Positions 38,872 to 48,550 are shown, numbered from the stretch's first letter. The stretch: 64,000 nucleotides of DNA from Catellatospora methionotrophica (GCF_011297335.1 NZ_JAAOTJ010000002.1:62001-126000); one strand, 5' to 3'. Translations and numbers: made by a program. Notes: a model not told the origin generated them from the letters alone.

Positions 38872-40896
38872 ATGTGTCGCATGATCCGGTCGTACGCCCT
38901 CGCCCCGCTGCGCTGCGTCGCTCTCGCGCTGCTCGCCGTCCTCGGCTGCGTCGCCATGCTGCCGCTGATGACGGCGGTCGGCGCGGTCGTCACCTACCCG
39001 TACGTGCTGCAGCTGGTGCGCCGGATGGCGGGCCTGTCGCGGCGGCTGGCCAGCGCCTGGGGCGGGGTGCGGATCGACCCGCCGTACCGCGCCGGTCCGG
39101 CTCCCGCGCCGGCACGCCGCCCCGACGGCTGGTACGAGCTCGACGGCCAGCTCTACAAGACTCAGCGCTATCCGGCCTTCTTCCTGCGGATGAAGTGGCT
39201 CGGCGACGACCCGGCGTCGGCCCGGGACTGGACGTGGCTGGTGCTGCTCGCCCCGCTCGGCGGGGTGGTCGTGCTGCTCGCCCCGGCGCTGGTCGTGGCG
39301 GGACTGCTGCTGGTGGCGAGCGTGACCGCCCCGGGCCGCCGGGCGCTGGCCGCCACCGGGCTGACCGACCTGGTCACCTGGCCCGATGTCGTGGTGCCGG
39401 GCTGGGCCGTGGCGGCCGCCGGTGTCGGCGCGGTGGCGATCGGCGTGCTCGCGGGGCCCGCGCTGCTGCGACTGCACGGCCGCTGGGCCCGCGTCTGGCT
39501 CGGGGACCCCTATCTGAACTGGTGGCAGCGGTCCGGGATCGGTGCGTGGCTGCGCCGCGGCGGCCACGACGCGTGGAAGGCGGCGCTGCTGCTCGGGCTG
39601 TCGCTGACCGGGTTCGCGGTGTTCCTGCTGACCCTCCTGCTGACCCTGGTCAGCGGCGGGTTCGGCATCGCCTGGCTGGCGTACGCGATCCGGCCGATGG
39701 TCAACCACTACCGGCGGCTGTGCGTGGAGTGGGGCGGCGGCGCACCGCTGCCCGAGCCGTACCGCCAGCGCGAAGACGTCTCCGAACCCGGACCCGACGG
39801 CCGCTACCGGGCCGGGCGCACCCTCTACGCCACCCGCGACGGGGCCCGCCGGGCCGGCTTCTTCCCGTGGGTCCTCGGTGACCCGGCCACCTGGCGCGAC
39901 CTGGCCTGGATGGCGACCGCGCCGCTGACGGCGCTGCCCGCCGTGGTTCCCGGCGCGCTGATCGGCATCGGCTACTTCGGCCTGTTCTGGCAGGTGGTGT
40001 TCTGGCCGCTGTGGGCCGTGCCGCTCGGCCTGATCACCGGCTGGTGGGTGAGCCCCTGGTACATCTGGCAGCTGTTCACGCTGGGTATGCCCGCGGCCGA
40101 CGCCGTGCCGGGCTGGGTGTCCGTGCCGATCGGCCTCGCCCTCGGCCTGCTCGGCGTGCTGCTGGCCAGGCCGGTGCTGCGGGTGATCACCGGCTGGGCG
40201 CGGCTGCTGCTCTCCCCGAGCCGCTCGGCCCGGCTGACCGAGCGGGTCGAGCACCTGGCGCAGACCCGCCGTGATGCCGTCGACGCGCAGAGCGCCGAGC
40301 TGCGCCGCATCGAACGCGACCTGCACGACGGGGCGCAGGCCAGGCTGGTCGCGGTCGGGCTCAGCCTCGGCACGGTCGAGCAGCTGATGGACCGCGACCC
40401 GGCCGCCGCCCGCGCGCTGCTCGCCCAGGCCCGCGAGACCTCCGCGGCGGCGCTGGCCGAGCTGCGTGACCTGGTCCGCGGCATCCACCCGCCGGTGCTC
40501 GCCGAGCGCGGCCTCGCCGACGCCGTACGGGCCCTGGCCCTGGACGCGGCGCTGCCGGTCGACGTGCGCGCCGACCTGCCGGGGCAGCCGCCGTCGCCGG
40601 TGGCCACGGCCGCGTACTTCGCCGTCGCCGAGGCACTGGCCAACGCCGCCCGGCACGCCCAGGCCAGCCGGGTCGGCGTGGACATCCGGCATACCCGCGG
40701 GCTGCTGCGGGTCACGGTCACCGACGACGGGCGCGGGGGAGCCGAGCCGTCGTACGGCGGCGGGCTGCACGGGCTGCGACGGCGGCTCGCTACATTCGAC
40801 GGAACCCTCGCCCTGCACAGCCCGCCGGGCGGCCCGACCGTGCTGACCCTGGAGATACCGTGCGCGTTGTCCTCGCCGAGGACCTCTACCTGCTGA
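38872..40896 (+). CDS. NarL-type membrane histidine kinase
   Basis: A 674-residue sensor kinase. The first 445 residues are mostly membrane helices in several clusters, with two short soluble segments that resemble each other (PDGWYELDGQLYKTQRYPAFF and PDGRYRAGRTLYATRDGARRAGFF). The transmitter begins RRIERDLHDGAQARLVAVGLSLG (HisKA_3 phospho-His), continues EALANAARHAQAS (N box) and TDDGRGG (G box), as in LiaS/DesK-like kinases. The 3' end overlaps the regulator gene by 37 bp. It faces a divergent ABC-2 transporter, which it probably regulates. Start: ATG 38872 or 38881; no clear ribosome site. Confidence 0.88.
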   Translation: MCRMIRSYALAPLRCVALALLAVLGCVAMLPLMTAVGAVVTYPYVLQLVRRMAGLSRRLASAWGGVRIDPPYRAGPAPAPARRPDGWYELDGQLYKTQRYPAFFLRMKWLGDDPASARDWTWLVLLAPLGGVVVLLAPALVVAGLLLVASVTAPGRRALAATGLTDLVTWPDVVVPGWAVAAAGVGAVAIGVLAGPALLRLHGRWARVWLGDPYLNWWQRSGIGAWLRRGGHDAWKAALLLGLSLTGFAVFLLTLLLTLVSGGFGIAWLAYAIRPMVNHYRRLCVEWGGGAPLPEPYRQREDVSEPGPDGRYRAGRTLYATRDGARRAGFFPWVLGDPATWRDLAWMATAPLTALPAVVPGALIGIGYFGLFWQVVFWPLWAVPLGLITGWWVSPWYIWQLFTLGMPAADAVPGWVSVPIGLALGLLGVLLARPVLRVITGWARLLLSPSRSARLTERVEHLAQTRRDAVDAQSAELRRIERDLHDGAQARLVAVGLSLGTVEQLMDRDPAAARALLAQARETSAAALAELRDLVRGIHPPVLAERGLADAVRALALDAALPVDVRADLPGQPPSPVATAAYFAVAEALANAARHAQASRVGVDIRHTRGLLRVTVTDDGRGGAEPSYGGGLHGLRRRLATFDGTLALHSPPGGPTVLTLEIPCALSSPRTSTC

Positions 40897-41507
40897 GGGA
40901 GGGGCTGGTCCGCCTGCTGGAGGCGCACGACTGCACCGTCGTGGCCGCCGTGGAGACCGGCCCCGACCTGCTCGACGCCCTGCTGACCCACCGGCCGGAC
41001 GTGGCCGTCGTCGACGTGCGGCTGCCGCCCACCAACACCGACGAGGGGCTGCAGGCGGCGTTGACGGCACGTCGGCAGGTGCCGGGGCTGCCGGTGCTGG
41101 TGCTGTCGCAGCACGTCGAGCAGCTGTACGCCCGCGAGCTGCTGGCCGACGGGACGGGCGGGATCGGATACCTGCTCAAGGACCGGGTCTTCAACGCCGA
41201 CCAGTTCCTCGACGCGGTGCGCCGGGTCGCCGGGGGCGGCACGGCGATGGATCCGGAGGTCATCGCGAAGCTGCTGCAGCAGCCCACCCGCAACGTGCCG
41301 CTGGCCCGGCTGACGGCGCGGGAGCGGGAGGTGCTGGAGCTGATGGCCGAGGGGCGGTCCAACGCGGCGATCGGGCAGCGGCTGTTCCTGTCGGACAGCG
41401 CGGTCGGCAAGCATACGGCCAGCATCTTCGGCAAGCTCGACCTCGCGCCGTCCGACGACGACAACCGGCGGGTGCTGGCGGTGCTGGCCTATCTCGGGGC
41501 GGGCTGA
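40860..41507 (+). CDS. NarL/LuxR-type response regulator
   Basis: A 215-residue regulator: receiver with acidic pocket (LAED), phospho-Asp in VAVVDVRLPP and Lys in YLLKDRV, and a C-terminal LuxR helix-turn-helix (LTAREREVLELMAEGRSNAAIGQRLFLSDSAVGKHTASIFGKL). The GTG at 40860 lies inside the kinase gene, so translation is coupled. The likely target is the divergent ABC transporter promoter at about 38750-38870. Confidence 0.93.
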   Translation: MRVVLAEDLYLLREGLVRLLEAHDCTVVAAVETGPDLLDALLTHRPDVAVVDVRLPPTNTDEGLQAALTARRQVPGLPVLVLSQHVEQLYARELLADGTGGIGYLLKDRVFNADQFLDAVRRVAGGGTAMDPEVIAKLLQQPTRNVPLARLTAREREVLELMAEGRSNAAIGQRLFLSDSAVGKHTASIFGKLDLAPSDDDNRRVLAVLAYLGAG

Positions 41508-41590
41508 CCGGGGCTCAGCGTGCCGAGTCTGCCCGGCTCGCTGCAATTCTCCACGTCTGTCAGTAAATCGACAGCTGCTGCTGACATAGG

Positions 41591-42070
41591 GTGACCGGAA
41601 CCTATCCTTCCGTGGTGGACCCCGACATCATCGCCGCCGAACAGGACCTGGCCCGCCGGGTCGCCGCGCTGGTCGCACCCGAAGAGGACGAGCTGTTCAC
41701 GGTGCTCGACGGGGTCTACCGCAAGGACCCCGCCCGGCTCACGGCCCACGGGCCGGGCAGCGACGAGATGCTCGGCTTCGGCGTGGAGACGCTGGCCGCG
41801 CTCGTCACGCCCGTGGTGCTGGCCTCGGTCACCGAGGTCGTGCGCTACCTGACCGAGCAGTACGGCTCCACGGTCCGGGCCAGGCTGTCCCTGCGGCGCG
41901 CCCGGCCAAGCGCGGCCGATGCCGAACCCGCCGTCCCGCACCTGGACGACGCCCAGCTCGCCCACGTCCGTGCCATCGTGCTCGACAAGTGCGCGCAGGC
42001 GGGACTTGAGGAAGGCCGCTCGCGGCTGCTCGCCGACTCCGTGGCCGGCGCGCTGCGCGACGCCGTATGA
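41591..42070 (+). CDS. Unknown protein coupled to the M48 protease gene
   Basis: A protein of up to 159 residues, probably cytosolic, with an acidic first half (ARRVAALVAPEEDELFTVLDGVYRKDP), a weakly hydrophobic centre (LAALVTPVVLASVTEVVRYLTEQYG) and a helical C-terminus. No family is recognised. Starts at GTG 41591, 41612 or 41615 are all possible; CTATCC just before the latter two could be a -10 box of a leaderless transcript. Its stop overlaps the M48 start (ATGA 42067-42070), so the two are co-translated and likely work together. Confidence 0.65.
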   Translation: MTGTYPSVVDPDIIAAEQDLARRVAALVAPEEDELFTVLDGVYRKDPARLTAHGPGSDEMLGFGVETLAALVTPVVLASVTEVVRYLTEQYGSTVRARLSLRRARPSAADAEPAVPHLDDAQLAHVRAIVLDKCAQAGLEEGRSRLLADSVAGALRDAV

Positions 42071-45000
42071 GCATGACCGCAGCCGGGCCACACCGGCCGG
42101 TCTCCGCCGTCGTCTCCGGCACCACACTGCGCTTCGTATCGCTGGTCATGGCCATCATCGGCACCGGCACCTTCGCCTTCAGCGTCGTGTACACGCGGTT
42201 GCCGGGCAACGCCGGGCTGAGCATGATGACGTACGCACGCTGCAACGAGCTGCGGCGGCCCGGCCAACTCGGCCTGACCCTGGACCCTGCCGCGATCGAG
42301 GCCGCAGAACGCGACTCGTTGCGGGCCAGCCGCTGCCTCGAGGCGATGGAACTGGCCCAGACAGCCTGGATCATGGCCGGGCTGGCGCTGCTGCTGGCCG
42401 TGGCGTTCGGCCTCTACCTGGCCGCGCCGTGGTGGACCCGGCGGCGGGCCGGACTCGTGCCGATCACCGCCGACGGTTTCCCTCGCCTGCACGCCGCGCT
42501 GAACGAACTCGTGACGGACAGCGGCCTGCGCCGACCACCCCGGTTCGTGCTGGCACCGCACGCCGCCGTACGGGGCGGGCTGGCCTTCGGCCGGGCGGGA
42601 CGCTACTGGGTCCGGGTGAACGCCGGGCTGGTGCCGCTACGGGTCACCGATCCCGCCGCGTTCCGGGCCGTGGTCCTGCACGAACTGGCCCACCTGCGCA
42701 ACCGAGACGTCGACATCGCCTACGCCACGATGGCTCTGTGGCGGGCGTTCGTCGCGGTGGCGCTCCTGCCGATGGCGGTCGCGATCGTGCAGCCGAGGAT
42801 CCTGACCGACCCGCTGAGCGCCCCGTGGGTGAACCCCGACTACCCCCGCGATCTGCTCAACACCGGCAGCCGCACGGTGCTGTTCGTGCTGATCGTCTAC
42901 CTGGTGCGAAACTCCGTGCTGCGCACCCGCGAACTCCTCGCCGACGCCCGCGCCGCCGAGCACGGCGCGGCCGACGGACTGCGCGCGGTGATGGCCGCCG
43001 CCGCAGCGCGGAGAACCAGTCCGTCGTGGCTGCGCCGGTTCGGGGTGCACCCTGCCGTCGCGGCGCGGCTGCGGGCGATCGACCATCCGCTCACGACGCT
43101 GCGCCCCGGCTTCGCTGAAATGTTCGGGGCGGGCATGACCACCATGCTCGCGGCGGGGTCGCTGACCCTCGTCGGCGGTCTCGGGCTGCCCCACGACGGC
43201 ACCCCGGCCGGCCGCTACATAGCCTGGCTGCTGGCGCCGGTCGTGGTCGGTGTGCTGGCCATGGCGGCCTGGCGGGCCGAGGCGCTGTCGCCGCGCGCCT
43301 CGGTGCTGCCCGCCGCGCTGGGCTTCAGCCTGGGCTGCCTGCTCGGCGACCTGGCCTCGGTCCTCAACCTCGGCGGCATGTGGGGCGTGTTCGGCGGACC
43401 GGTCGGCAGGGGCAGGATGGCCCTGGCCGGCAGTGTCGAGGTCGGCAATCTCAGCCTGACCGCGGGCCTGGTCGGCGCGACCGCGTTCACCATCGGGATA
43501 GTCCTGGTGGCGGCCGCCTGCGCCGCCGGTGCCCGCGCCTGGCCGCCCGGCGGGTACGGCCGGTGGGCCTGGCTGGCCGGTGCCGCCGCCACGGTGACCC
43601 CGTTCGCCGTGTGGTTCGGCATCTGGCTGGAATTACGGCCCGCGCCTTTCCTGATCGGCCGGTTCTACCACCTCACCGCAGCCGACTTCACGACCCTGGG
43701 CGAACGGCTCTGGCAAGGGCCCGGGTTCGCCCTGTTCTCCGCCGTCTACCCGCCGTTGCAGCTGTTCGCGGCCCGGCCGCTGGTCGTGCCGGCGTTCGTG
43801 GTGGCGTGCCTCTACCCGCTCGCCGCGCTGCTGCCCCGCCGGGTCGCCGTCCGCCCGGCCGATGCCGGGGCAGAGCCGGTGAACGGCCCGCCTGCCCCCG
43901 AGCCGGGTCCACCGGGCAGGCGCGGAGTGCGCTCGGCGGTGCTGACCGGGCTGGCCGGTGCAGGGGCGTTCGTCGTCCTGACACTGGTGCTGCGCGCCGT
44001 GCTGCACCAGGCCGCCTACGACGCGCCGGGGATCGTGTCCTACCACTCGTACGCCCAGCTCGCGCTGGCCATCGCCGTGCAGGCGGTCGTGGGCGGGGTG
44101 CTGGCGGCCCGGCAGCGCCGAGGGCTCATGCTCGGGCAGGTCGCGGCCCTCACCTGTGCCGCCGCGGTGATCGTCGGTGAGCAGGGGGCGTCGGTGCTCG
44201 GCAGGTGTGTGCCGCCGCTGCGGCTGCGCGAGGGCACGTGCAACGCCGGGATCGACCTCGCCTACGCGGACTTCCTGCTGGACGCGGTCGTGGTCCAGGG
44301 TGTGCTGGGCGCGCTCGCCGTCGGAGTGCTCGTGCTCCTGCTCAAGCGGGCGGCCGCGGTCTTCCCCGGCCTGGTGCCGGCCCGGCCCCGGGTCCGGTCG
44401 GCGATCCTCACCGCCACGACCGCGGTGCTGGTGGCCGTAGGCGTGGCCGCGGGCAGCACCCTGACCGCGATGACGGACACCCCGGCGGCGGTGGCCGTCC
44501 CCGCCCCGACCCGGTCCGGCGCTGCAGTGGCCCGCGTGCTGACCCAGGCCGAGGTGCAGCGGGTCGCCGACGCCGCGCGTCCCGTGCTGCCCCGGCACTG
44601 GCGCACCCTGCCGGAGTCGACGAGCAGCGGCACAGCGGTCCTCGACGACCCTGAGCACTGCACGGCGCTGGTGGACGAGGAGTACCTGACGGGCCGGGAC
44701 GGTCCGGAGCCGGTCGTCGCCCACGGCCGGTGGACCGACGGCGACAAGATCACGACCTCGTCGATCAAGGTCACCGTGCGCTCGTATCCGCAGCCGGTGC
44801 CCTCGGCGATGTTCACGGCCGCGGAGAACGCCCAGCAGGCCTGTCGCCGGTTCACCTACACGACCGGGGAGGGGATGCAACTGCACTACACCGTCAGTGC
44901 CGTAAGCCCGCCCGCACTGGGGGACCAGGCCTGGCGGGTGGACCTCGCGATGACCGCCGAGTCCTCGGGAATGTCGTTCCAGGGCGCGCTCGTCATCGTG

Positions 45001-45114
45001 CTCATCCGCATCGGACACACCCTCGTACAGGTCACCTACGACGCGTTCAGTGAGCCCGTCGACGAGGAACTGCTCCGCAAGGTGCTGGACAGCGCGGCCG
45101 GAGCCGTGCCGTGA
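42067..45114 (+). CDS. Large M48-type membrane metalloprotease with C-terminal sensor-like domain
   Basis: A 1015-residue polytopic protein. After two helices, a cytosolic M48 domain carries VVLHELAHLRNRDVD (H205-E-x-x-H209) and the third zinc ligand in RTRELLADARAAEHG. About ten more hydrophobic helices follow (residues 350-810), then a final anchor and an extracytosolic C-terminal domain (about 830-1015) with paired cysteines (EHCTALV, QQACRRF) reminiscent of PknH-type sensor domains. M48 enzymes (HtpX, Ste24, BlaR-like) cleave membrane or signalling proteins. This length and domain order are unusual for M48. It is coupled to the unknown gene upstream. Confidence 0.78.
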   Translation: MSMTAAGPHRPVSAVVSGTTLRFVSLVMAIIGTGTFAFSVVYTRLPGNAGLSMMTYARCNELRRPGQLGLTLDPAAIEAAERDSLRASRCLEAMELAQTAWIMAGLALLLAVAFGLYLAAPWWTRRRAGLVPITADGFPRLHAALNELVTDSGLRRPPRFVLAPHAAVRGGLAFGRAGRYWVRVNAGLVPLRVTDPAAFRAVVLHELAHLRNRDVDIAYATMALWRAFVAVALLPMAVAIVQPRILTDPLSAPWVNPDYPRDLLNTGSRTVLFVLIVYLVRNSVLRTRELLADARAAEHGAADGLRAVMAAAAARRTSPSWLRRFGVHPAVAARLRAIDHPLTTLRPGFAEMFGAGMTTMLAAGSLTLVGGLGLPHDGTPAGRYIAWLLAPVVVGVLAMAAWRAEALSPRASVLPAALGFSLGCLLGDLASVLNLGGMWGVFGGPVGRGRMALAGSVEVGNLSLTAGLVGATAFTIGIVLVAAACAAGARAWPPGGYGRWAWLAGAAATVTPFAVWFGIWLELRPAPFLIGRFYHLTAADFTTLGERLWQGPGFALFSAVYPPLQLFAARPLVVPAFVVACLYPLAALLPRRVAVRPADAGAEPVNGPPAPEPGPPGRRGVRSAVLTGLAGAGAFVVLTLVLRAVLHQAAYDAPGIVSYHSYAQLALAIAVQAVVGGVLAARQRRGLMLGQVAALTCAAAVIVGEQGASVLGRCVPPLRLREGTCNAGIDLAYADFLLDAVVVQGVLGALAVGVLVLLLKRAAAVFPGLVPARPRVRSAILTATTAVLVAVGVAAGSTLTAMTDTPAAVAVPAPTRSGAAVARVLTQAEVQRVADAARPVLPRHWRTLPESTSSGTAVLDDPEHCTALVDEEYLTGRDGPEPVVAHGRWTDGDKITTSSIKVTVRSYPQPVPSAMFTAAENAQQACRRFTYTTGEGMQLHYTVSAVSPPALGDQAWRVDLAMTAESSGMSFQGALVIVLIRIGHTLVQVTYDAFSEPVDEELLRKVLDSAAGAVP

Positions 45115-45132
45115 GAACGGGCCTCTGCCGGG

Positions 45133-46200
45133 TCAGGCGTCGTCCCAGCGGAAGAGGAACGCGGCGACGGCGGCCAGCACGACGGTGAAGCCGAGCAGGA
45201 TGCCGATGTCGGGGAGCGTCACGGCGAAGCTCTCGCCGCGGACCATGACGTCCTGCATCGAGGAGACGAGGTGCTTGAGGGGGAAGAACTCGGACACCTG
45301 CTGGAGCCACTTCGGCGCGCCGTCGAGCGGGAAGAACGCGCCCGACAGGAACGCCATCGGCAGCGTGATCAGGTTGGCGATGGCGCTCGCGGCCTCGGGG
45401 GTCTTGGAGGCGGCACCGGCGACCAGGCCGATGGACAGGAAGGCCAGCGTTCCGGCGATCATGACGGGGATGAACGCCCACCACTGGTCGGACAGCTTGA
45501 GGCCGAAGTAGGGCAGCAGGGCCACGCCGATGAACATCGCGCACTGCGCGGCCGCGATGGCGATGCTCACCGACACCCGCGCGCCGATGATCGACGCGAC
45601 CGGCACGGGGGACAGCCGCAGGCGGCGCAGGATCTTCTTCTGCCGCCAGGTGACCAGGGTCAGCGCCGCGCCGAACGTCGCGCCGGTGGCGATCGCCCAG
45701 CCCAGCAGGCCGGGGGTCATGTACTGGATCGCCTTGAGGGACTGGTCCTCGACCGGCTGGCTGCGCATGGTCACCGCGGGTGTGGTGACCCCTGCGGCGG
45801 CCAGGTTCGACTGCTGGACCAGCGACTCGACGATCCCGCGTACGGTGGCCGACTTGACCGCGTCCGCGGCCGAGTAGTGCACGATCAGCTCGCCGCCGAC
45901 CTGCTCGATCGCGGCGGCCTTGTCGCCCCTGCGCACCTCGTCCAGCGCCGCGGCGCGGTCGGCGGTGCGGGTCACCGAGAGCACCTGGTCGAGCCCGGCG
46001 GCGGCCTCGGCGGGCAGTTGGTCGACGACCGGCACCGCGCCGATCTGCAGGATGTCGGTCTTGGACGCTCCCGCGTCCTTGAACAGGCCGCCGAACAGCA
46101 CCAGGAACATCAGCGGAAACAGGATGGTGAAGAACAGGGCGGTGCGGTCGCGGAAGAAGCCGCGGGCCATCGCCGTGGAGAGGCTGACGAAGCCGGTCAC
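45133..46200 (-). CDS. ABC-2 type permease, YhgE/DrrB-like with large external loop
   Basis: A 355-residue permease: one helix at the N-terminus (DRTALFFTILFPLMFLVLFGG), a soluble loop of about 140 residues (KTDILQIGAVPVVDQLPAE...), then five helices with the ABC-2 element KILRRLRLSPVPVASIIGAR and GAFFPLDGAPKWLQQVSEFFPLKHLVSSM. The GTG at 46200 overlaps the ATPase stop (GTGA 46197-46200). Together they form a drug/lipid-type exporter of unknown substrate. Confidence 0.87.
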   Translation of the reverse strand: MTGFVSLSTAMARGFFRDRTALFFTILFPLMFLVLFGGLFKDAGASKTDILQIGAVPVVDQLPAEAAAGLDQVLSVTRTADRAAALDEVRRGDKAAAIEQVGGELIVHYSAADAVKSATVRGIVESLVQQSNLAAAGVTTPAVTMRSQPVEDQSLKAIQYMTPGLLGWAIATGATFGAALTLVTWRQKKILRRLRLSPVPVASIIGARVSVSIAIAAAQCAMFIGVALLPYFGLKLSDQWWAFIPVMIAGTLAFLSIGLVAGAASKTPEAASAIANLITLPMAFLSGAFFPLDGAPKWLQQVSEFFPLKHLVSSMQDVMVRGESFAVTLPDIGILLGFTVVLAAVAAFLFRWDDA

Positions 46201-47099
46201 GCGCGGTACTCCCGTCCGGTCAGGTGCAGGAAGACGTCCTCCAGGGTGGCGCCGCGCACGGACAGGCCGCGCAGCGCGTCGCGTTCGGCCAGGGCCGAGA
46301 GCACGGGCGCGGGCGTACGCGTCGCGATGGTCAGCGACACCCCGTCGTCGCTGACCTCCAGCCCGTCGGCCAGGCCGCGCGCCGCCTCGGCGGTGATCGT
46401 GCCGGTCTCCACCGAGATCCGGGTCGGCGCGTCGAGGTCGCGGACCAGTGTCGCGGGCGGCCCCGACTGCAGGATGCGGCCGTGGTCCATGATGGCGACC
46501 CGGTCGCACAGCGACTCGGCCTCGTCGAGGTAGTGCGTGGTCAGCACCACGGTGCGGCCCTGCGCGCTGATGTCGCGCAGCACGTCCCACAGGTTGCGGC
46601 GGGCCTGCGGGTCCAGGCCCGAGGTCGGCTCGTCGAGGAACACCAGGTCCGGCCCGTGGGCCAGGGCGCAGGCGATGGACAGGCGCTGCTGCTGGCCGCC
46701 GGACAGGTCCTCGTTGCGCTTGCCCGCCATGTCCTCGAGCCCGACCACGGCCAGCCACTCGTCGGCCTTGCGGGCGGGCACACCGTACAGGGAGGCGAAC
46801 GTGCGGATCTGCTCGCGGGCGGTCAGGCGCTCGAAGAACGCGCTGGCCTGCAACTGCACGCCGATGCGGGGGAGCAGGCGCGGGTTGCGCGGCCAGGGGC
46901 TCTCGCCGAACAGGGTGACGGTGCCGGAGTCAGGCTTGCGCAGCCCCTCCATCATCTCCAGGGTGGTGGTCTTGCCCGCGCCGTTGGGACCGAGGATGCC
47001 GAAGAACTCCCCGGTCTGCACGTCGAAGGAGACGCCGTCGACGGCGCGCGGCTCGCCGTACGACTTGCGCAGCTCCTCGACCTTGATCGTCGGTGACAT
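46197..47099 (-). CDS. ABC transporter ATPase (DrrA/CcmA-like)
   Basis: A 300-residue ATPase with Walker A GPNGAGKTTT, signature LSGGQQQRLSIACAL, Walker B LVFLDEPTSGLDP and switch TTHYLDEAE, plus a C-terminal regulatory domain of about 80 residues ending in GATLEDVFLHLTGREYRA, the DrrA-type tail. ATG 47099 follows AGGA and starts the conserved MSPTIKVEELRKSYG. The acyltransferase gene ends 17 bp upstream in the same direction, so the three genes may be one operon. Confidence 0.9.
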   Translation of the reverse strand: MSPTIKVEELRKSYGEPRAVDGVSFDVQTGEFFGILGPNGAGKTTTLEMMEGLRKPDSGTVTLFGESPWPRNPRLLPRIGVQLQASAFFERLTAREQIRTFASLYGVPARKADEWLAVVGLEDMAGKRNEDLSGGQQQRLSIACALAHGPDLVFLDEPTSGLDPQARRNLWDVLRDISAQGRTVVLTTHYLDEAESLCDRVAIMDHGRILQSGPPATLVRDLDAPTRISVETGTITAEAARGLADGLEVSDDGVSLTIATRTPAPVLSALAERDALRGLSVRGATLEDVFLHLTGREYRA

Positions 47100-47116
47100 G
47101 TCCTGCACCGTACTCC

Positions 47117-48358
47117 TCACTGGCCAGGCCGCTCCGTCGTGTTCGGACGCACGCCGAACAGCGGCCGGAGGACGGGGTTGCGGCGCACCAGCAGGTCGTA
47201 CGCGGCGATGGTGAGCACCAGCGCGATCGCCACCAGGGCCGCGTACTTGACGGCGATCGGCGCGTGCCACGACACGACACCGTAGGCGACCGCGACCACG
47301 ATCGGCTGGTGCAGCACGTAGATCGGCAGCGCGCCGAGCGCCAGGTAGAGGTAGGCGCGTCGGCCCAGGCTCGGCCGAGCATCCGCCGGGGGCGGCTCCC
47401 GCCGCGCGGACGCTCTCCGGTCGAGCAGGCCCAGGATGGCGACCACGCAGCACCAGCCCGTCATGCCGTACAGGGCGCGCATCGCCACGGCCGGGCCGGT
47501 GAGGTCGGTGAACGGGTCGCCGCCGCTCTCGCTGACCACGAAGAACAGCGGCATGCCGACGCCCATCAGGACGACCCCGGAGACGGCGGCGAGCACCGCG
47601 TCGCGGCGCATCGCCTCGCGGAACCGGTCGTCGGTGGCGAGCACGACGCCGTACCCGAAGAACAGCAGGTAGGCCCAGCGGCTCCAGCCGGCGAGGCTCT
47701 CCTCCATGCCGTCCAGGGCGCTGATCAGCGCCAGTGGCAGCGCGGGCAGCAGCAGCACCAGGCCGCGCCGACCGGCTACGGCGGCCACGCGGTCGCGTAC
47801 CCGGCGCAGCCGTTCGGGGGGCAGCAGGCGGGCCGCGAGGGCCAGCATCAGCGCCCACGCCAGCAGCAGCACCACGAACCACAGGTGCCCGGTCTCGAAA
47901 TGCTCGCCCTGCACCACGAACGGGAACTCGCCCAGGTCGAACCGCACGTCGAAGAAGCGCGGCAGGAAGCTCCAGTACGACTCGTGGTAGCCGGGATCGG
48001 CGGCCTTCAGCCGCAGCCACTGCGGCACGGGCAGCAGTGCCACGAGCGCGAACAGCAGCGGCACGCCCAGCCGCAGCAGGCGTTCCACGGCGAAACCACC
48101 CGGTCCACGGCGGCGCAGCGAATGACGCGCGCCGAACCCGGCGATCAGGAACAGCGCGGGCATGGCCCACACCACGGCCAGCCCGGACAGGATCGTGGTG
48201 ACCTCGGTCGTGTCGGCGTTCTTGACGTAGTAGTCGTCGCGCTCGTCGAACACCAGCGCCGAATGGAAGAAGATCAAACCCACCACGACCAGCGTGCGTA
48301 TCGCGTCCAGCTCCGGCCGCCGCCGCACCCGCGTCACGGTTTCCTGCTCGCCGCCCAT
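47117..48358 (-). CDS. Membrane acyltransferase (acyltransferase family 3)
   Basis: A 413-residue polytopic protein with about ten helices. RRPELDAIRTLVVVGLIFFHSALVFDERDDYYVKN contains the early membrane His of the OafA/NolL/acyltransferase-3 family, and FGARHSLRRRGPGGFAVERLLRLGVPLLFAL the R-x-x-R-L-x-P-like motif; LGALPIYVLHQPIVV near the C-terminus is also typical. It would O-acylate an extracellular or lipid-linked sugar. ATG 48358 has GGAGG 5 bases upstream. Confidence 0.87.
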   Translation of the reverse strand: MGGEQETVTRVRRRPELDAIRTLVVVGLIFFHSALVFDERDDYYVKNADTTEVTTILSGLAVVWAMPALFLIAGFGARHSLRRRGPGGFAVERLLRLGVPLLFALVALLPVPQWLRLKAADPGYHESYWSFLPRFFDVRFDLGEFPFVVQGEHFETGHLWFVVLLLAWALMLALAARLLPPERLRRVRDRVAAVAGRRGLVLLLPALPLALISALDGMEESLAGWSRWAYLLFFGYGVVLATDDRFREAMRRDAVLAAVSGVVLMGVGMPLFFVVSESGGDPFTDLTGPAVAMRALYGMTGWCCVVAILGLLDRRASARREPPPADARPSLGRRAYLYLALGALPIYVLHQPIVVAVAYGVVSWHAPIAVKYAALVAIALVLTIAAYDLLVRRNPVLRPLFGVRPNTTERPGQ

Positions 48359-48550
48359 GCCGCCTCCTTCGCCGCCGAACGCGTCCTGCTGATGGACGCG
48401 CCGGGGGACGCCGAAGGTGGGTGCCGCGTTCAGTCTACTTTCGACACGTCGAGTCCAGGCTGCTCCACCCACGGGGTGGCGTCGAGGTCGGCCGGGTCGA
48501 GGGTGCCGTGGGTGGCCGCGAAGTCGCAGGACGCAGCGACAGTAAACGGT

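Noticed and set aside
38743-41070. 775-codon minus-strand open frame over the kinase gene
   Set aside because: Low-complexity antisense product (RRxRxQxGQ...) opposite a histidine kinase with all transmitter motifs.
42067-45114. Possibility that the M48 gene is two fused genes by sequencing error
   Set aside because: Codon usage and frame are continuous for 1015 codons, and hydrophobic helices alternate regularly; no frameshift sign was seen.
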